A stretch of DNA of 64,000 nucleotides from positions 804,260-868,259 of the forward strand of contig NZ_FNNU01000001.1 in assembly GCF_900106975.1 (NCBI RefSeq), given 5' to 3'. The translations under genes were made by a program, and so were the position numbers. This DNA is from Pseudomonas kuykendallii (GTDB lineage Bacteria > Pseudomonadota > Gammaproteobacteria > Pseudomonadales > Pseudomonadaceae). Below the pieces are notes generated by a model. It did not search any database, was not told where the DNA came from, and saw only the letters and a list, made by a program, of their open reading frames with translations. Below, piece by piece: positions 62,022 through 64,000 of this stretch; the first letter of the stretch is position 1, and each line of letters starts with the position of its first letter.

Positions 62022-64000
62022 CAGGGTTTCTCCTCGGTGGGCGACGCGGCCGGGCGCTGCAAACGCTCCTGCACCCGTCGCTGGATGGTTTCGCTGACCC
62101 GGCCGCTCAGTTGCAGGCTGGTCAGCAGGGCCGGAATGTCTTCTTCCAGGTTGATGTTGAAGTTGAACGGCCGGCCGCGTTCCAGGTCCGGATTGCGCCC
62201 GTTCAGGCGCAGGTTGAGCATCAGCTTGCCGGCCTCATCGTAACTGACCGCGCTGCTGAGCAGCTCGTAGCGAAAATCCTCCAGCGCGTCGGCCACCAGC
62301 TTCATCGCCGGGTTGGCCTGGGCCAGGGCGATGATCTTCGGCGAATGGAAGCGCAGCATGCCGCCCGGCGGCCGAGCCGCGACTTCACCCTGGTCGATGC
62401 GCAGCGCCTGGCCGTTCCAGTGCAGCGGCAGGCGCCCGTCGAGCACGCCGTCGCCACTCAAGCCTTCGGCCGGATAGGCGCGGAACAGTTCCGCCAGTTG
62501 CAGTCCCCGCAGCTGCAGCGGCAGATCGAGACCGGCCGCCGCCAGGTCGCCATTGCCGGACTCCAGCCACAGCCGGCCACCGAGCAGCGCGGTTTCCGCG
62601 CGCTGCCAGTCGAGCCGCCCGGCGGCGGGCCGTTGCAGGCTGGTGCGGTAACGTCCGGCAAAACGCAGCGGGCCGATCGCCAGGCCCGGATTGAGTTCGC
62701 CCAGGCGCAGGTCGGGCAGTTCCAGTTGCAGGGCCTTGTCGTTCAGGGTGACGCGCGCATCGCCGCTGAGCCCGGACAGCTCCACGCGGTCGTAGATGCC
62801 GCCGAGGTTCTGCGCGTTCAGCCCCAGGTCCAGTTCGGGCACGCCGTCGCGCAGGTCGAGTTGCGCATGGGCGCGCAGCCGGCCGTCGCCCAGTTCCAGC
62901 AGCGCCGGCCAGTCCGCCAGGGTCTTCGCCAGCGGGTTGCCGGCGCGCATGAACAGTTCCTGCACCTGCGCCTTCAGGTGCAGCGCGCCGCCGTAGGCGT
63001 AGTCGAGCTGCACCTGTGCGGGCAAACCGGCGTCGTTGCCCAGCGCGCCGTCCGCCTTCAGCGCGGCGAGGTCGCTGTCGAATTTGCCCTGCCAGCTCCA
63101 GCCCTGTGGCCGCAGGCTGGCCTGGCGCAGCTGGGTCGTTTGCAGACGTGCGGGACCTTGGGTGCGGAAGGTTTCCAGGCCGGCATCGGAATAGCCGGCG
63201 TCCAGCGTCACGCCGGCCAGCTTGGCGTCGAGCGCGTGCAGTTCCAGGGTCGACTGGCCGGCGTCGAGCAGGTCGACGCGTTCGCTGTGCACCTGCGCGG
63301 GGTTGCCCAGCAGCAGCCGCGCCTGCCGTTGATCGACCTGCCCGCTGAAGGCCAGGTCGAGGCCCGGCCGGCTCAGGCGCAGGCCGTCCAGCGCGAGCCC
63401 GGTGCTCTGGCCGCGCAGGCGCGCGCTGTCGATCTGCAGAACCCAGGGCGGCTGCGTGGCGCTGGCGAGCCTGGCTTCGAGGGTGGCGGCGAGCGCGCCC
63501 TGGCTGGCCAGTCGCAGATCGAAGGGCAGCAGGCCGTCGCTGCGCGGGCCTTCGGCCGGGACGATGCGCAGGTCCAGGCTGTCGGCGCGCAGGCCGGCGG
63601 GCAGCGCGTCGCGCCAACTGCCGGCGAGATTGTCCAGGTGCAGGCTGGCGCGCACTTCGCCGGGCAGCCAGTGGCCGCGATCCGCCGTGGCGCCCAGTTG
63701 CAGGTCGCCCTGGACCTGGCCGACGTCCGGCAGCGGCCAGGGCTGCGGCAGGTGCGCTTCGACCCGCGCGCTGCCGCTGGCGACGCCGAGGTCGCTGGCT
63801 CGCAGCGCGCCGGCGGGCAGCTGCAACTGCCAGTCGGCGGCCAGTTGCATGGCCTCCGGCGCCAGCGGCACCTGGCGTTCGCCGAGCAGCATCCATTCGC
63901 CGAGCCATTCCACCAGCCAGGGCGCCTCCTGCAGGTTGGGCACCGACAGCTGGCCGCTGAGCGACTGGCCGTCGGCGCTCGGCGCGAGGGCGACACGCAG
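62021..64000 (-). CDS. ydbH: YdbH-family AsmA-like intermembrane lipid-transport protein (partial)
   Basis: The C-terminal about 660 residues of an AsmA-like protein; the reading frame stays open to the window edge, so the start lies beyond 64000. The apparent start at 63943 is an internal GTG. Repeating amphipathic strands (LALDGLRLSRPGLDLAFSGQ and similar) are expected for a repeating beta-groove domain. The end FNFNINLEEDIPALLTSLQL with RVSETIQRRVQERLQ is typical. With YnbE and YdbL, and in parallel to TamB and YhdP, it moves phospholipid between the membranes. Confidence 0.9.
   Translation of the reverse strand: MRVALAPSADGQSLSGQLSVPNLQEAPWLVEWLGEWMLLGERQVPLAPEAMQLAADWQLQLPAGALRASDLGVASGSARVEAHLPQPWPLPDVGQVQGDLQLGATADRGHWLPGEVRASLHLDNLAGSWRDALPAGLRADSLDLRIVPAEGPRSDGLLPFDLRLASQGALAATLEARLASATQPPWVLQIDSARLRGQSTGLALDGLRLSRPGLDLAFSGQVDQRQARLLLGNPAQVHSERVDLLDAGQSTLELHALDAKLAGVTLDAGYSDAGLETFRTQGPARLQTTQLRQASLRPQGWSWQGKFDSDLAALKADGALGNDAGLPAQVQLDYAYGGALHLKAQVQELFMRAGNPLAKTLADWPALLELGDGRLRAHAQLDLRDGVPELDLGLNAQNLGGIYDRVELSGLSGDARVTLNDKALQLELPDLRLGELNPGLAIGPLRFAGRYRTSLQRPAAGRLDWQRAETALLGGRLWLESGNGDLAAAGLDLPLQLRGLQLAELFRAYPAEGLSGDGVLDGRLPLHWNGQALRIDQGEVAARPPGGMLRFHSPKIIALAQANPAMKLVADALEDFRYELLSSAVSYDEAGKLMLNLRLNGRNPDLERGRPFNFNINLEEDIPALLTSLQLSGRVSETIQRRVQERLQRPAASPTEEKP

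Noticed and set aside
63943-64000. Start of ydbH at 63943
   Set aside because: The codon is an internal GTG; the frame is open to the window edge and YdbH proteins are longer, so the gene is annotated as partial.

Overview
The window is a high-GC gammaproteobacterial chromosome segment. It comes from a Pseudomonas of the P. aeruginosa / P. citronellolis / P. nitroreducens type. The evidence is gene-level similarity and gene order that match, from memory, known P. aeruginosa blocks: H2-type T6SS genes in the order tagH-tssJ-tssK-tssL-tssM-stp-stk; rpiR/pycR-pycAB; oxyR-recG-HDOD-SCP2-HU-rubredoxin reductase-rubredoxin-glc; and the oscA-sbp-cysTWA sulfate operon. No rRNA, tRNA, CRISPR array or complete insertion sequence was seen.

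Layout. 1-14.2 kb (minus strand): part of a type VI secretion locus. It runs hcp, a vgrG fused to a Tle1-type (DUF2235) phospholipase, a DUF2931 immunity-type lipoprotein, a small lipoprotein, then tagH-tssJKLM-stp-stk. The sheath, ClpV and remaining baseplate genes are not in the window. 14.5-17.1 kb: an RpiR regulator with a HexR-like operator, the ubiquitin-barrel gene, and a 67-aa protein. 17.0-22.6 kb: pycR and the two-subunit pyruvate carboxylase pycA-pycB, a small lipoprotein and a CBS-pair protein. 22.6-26.9 kb (minus): a polyamine-type binding protein, acetylpolyamine amidohydrolase, an AraC regulator and an SDR. 27.0-34.0 kb (plus): exbB-exbD-tonB, oxyR-recG and a YbaK-HDOD protein. 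34.0-46.6 kb: SCP2-like protein, HU, rubredoxin system and the glycolate/glyoxylate cluster (glcB, glcG, LysR, glcFED, glcC). 46.8-60.6 kb: a sulfur-acquisition island (cysA-W-T, sbp, oscA, hydrolase, sigma-54-type activator, TauD-type dioxygenase, ABC importer, threonine-synthase-like enzyme, MetQ, SsuD). 60.8-64.0 kb (minus): methyltransferase and the ydbL-ynbE-ydbH lipid-transport genes, with ydbH running off the window.

The most unusual object is the gene at 15523-16770. It encodes a signal peptide, then a near-perfect eukaryotic-type ubiquitin (62 of 70 residues identical to human ubiquitin as I remember it), then a C-terminal autotransporter-like outer-membrane barrel. The predicted signal-peptidase cut falls exactly before ubiquitin Met1. 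All seven ubiquitin lysines and the Ile44 patch are kept, but the conjugating Gly-Gly tail is replaced by a Gln-Val repeat leading into the barrel. This looks like surface display of a ubiquitin mimic, not a conjugation system.

A second candidate new system is regulatory. Between oscA and sbp lies a short ORF with tandem Cys codons, followed by two mutually exclusive hairpins. One of these would bury the sbp ribosome-binding site. This is the architecture expected of a cysteine-sensing translational attenuator on sulfate uptake. The sulfur island also carries a sigma-54 activator with an altered GAFTGA loop and no visible DNA-binding domain, and a threonine-synthase paralogue in a sulfonate-type operon.
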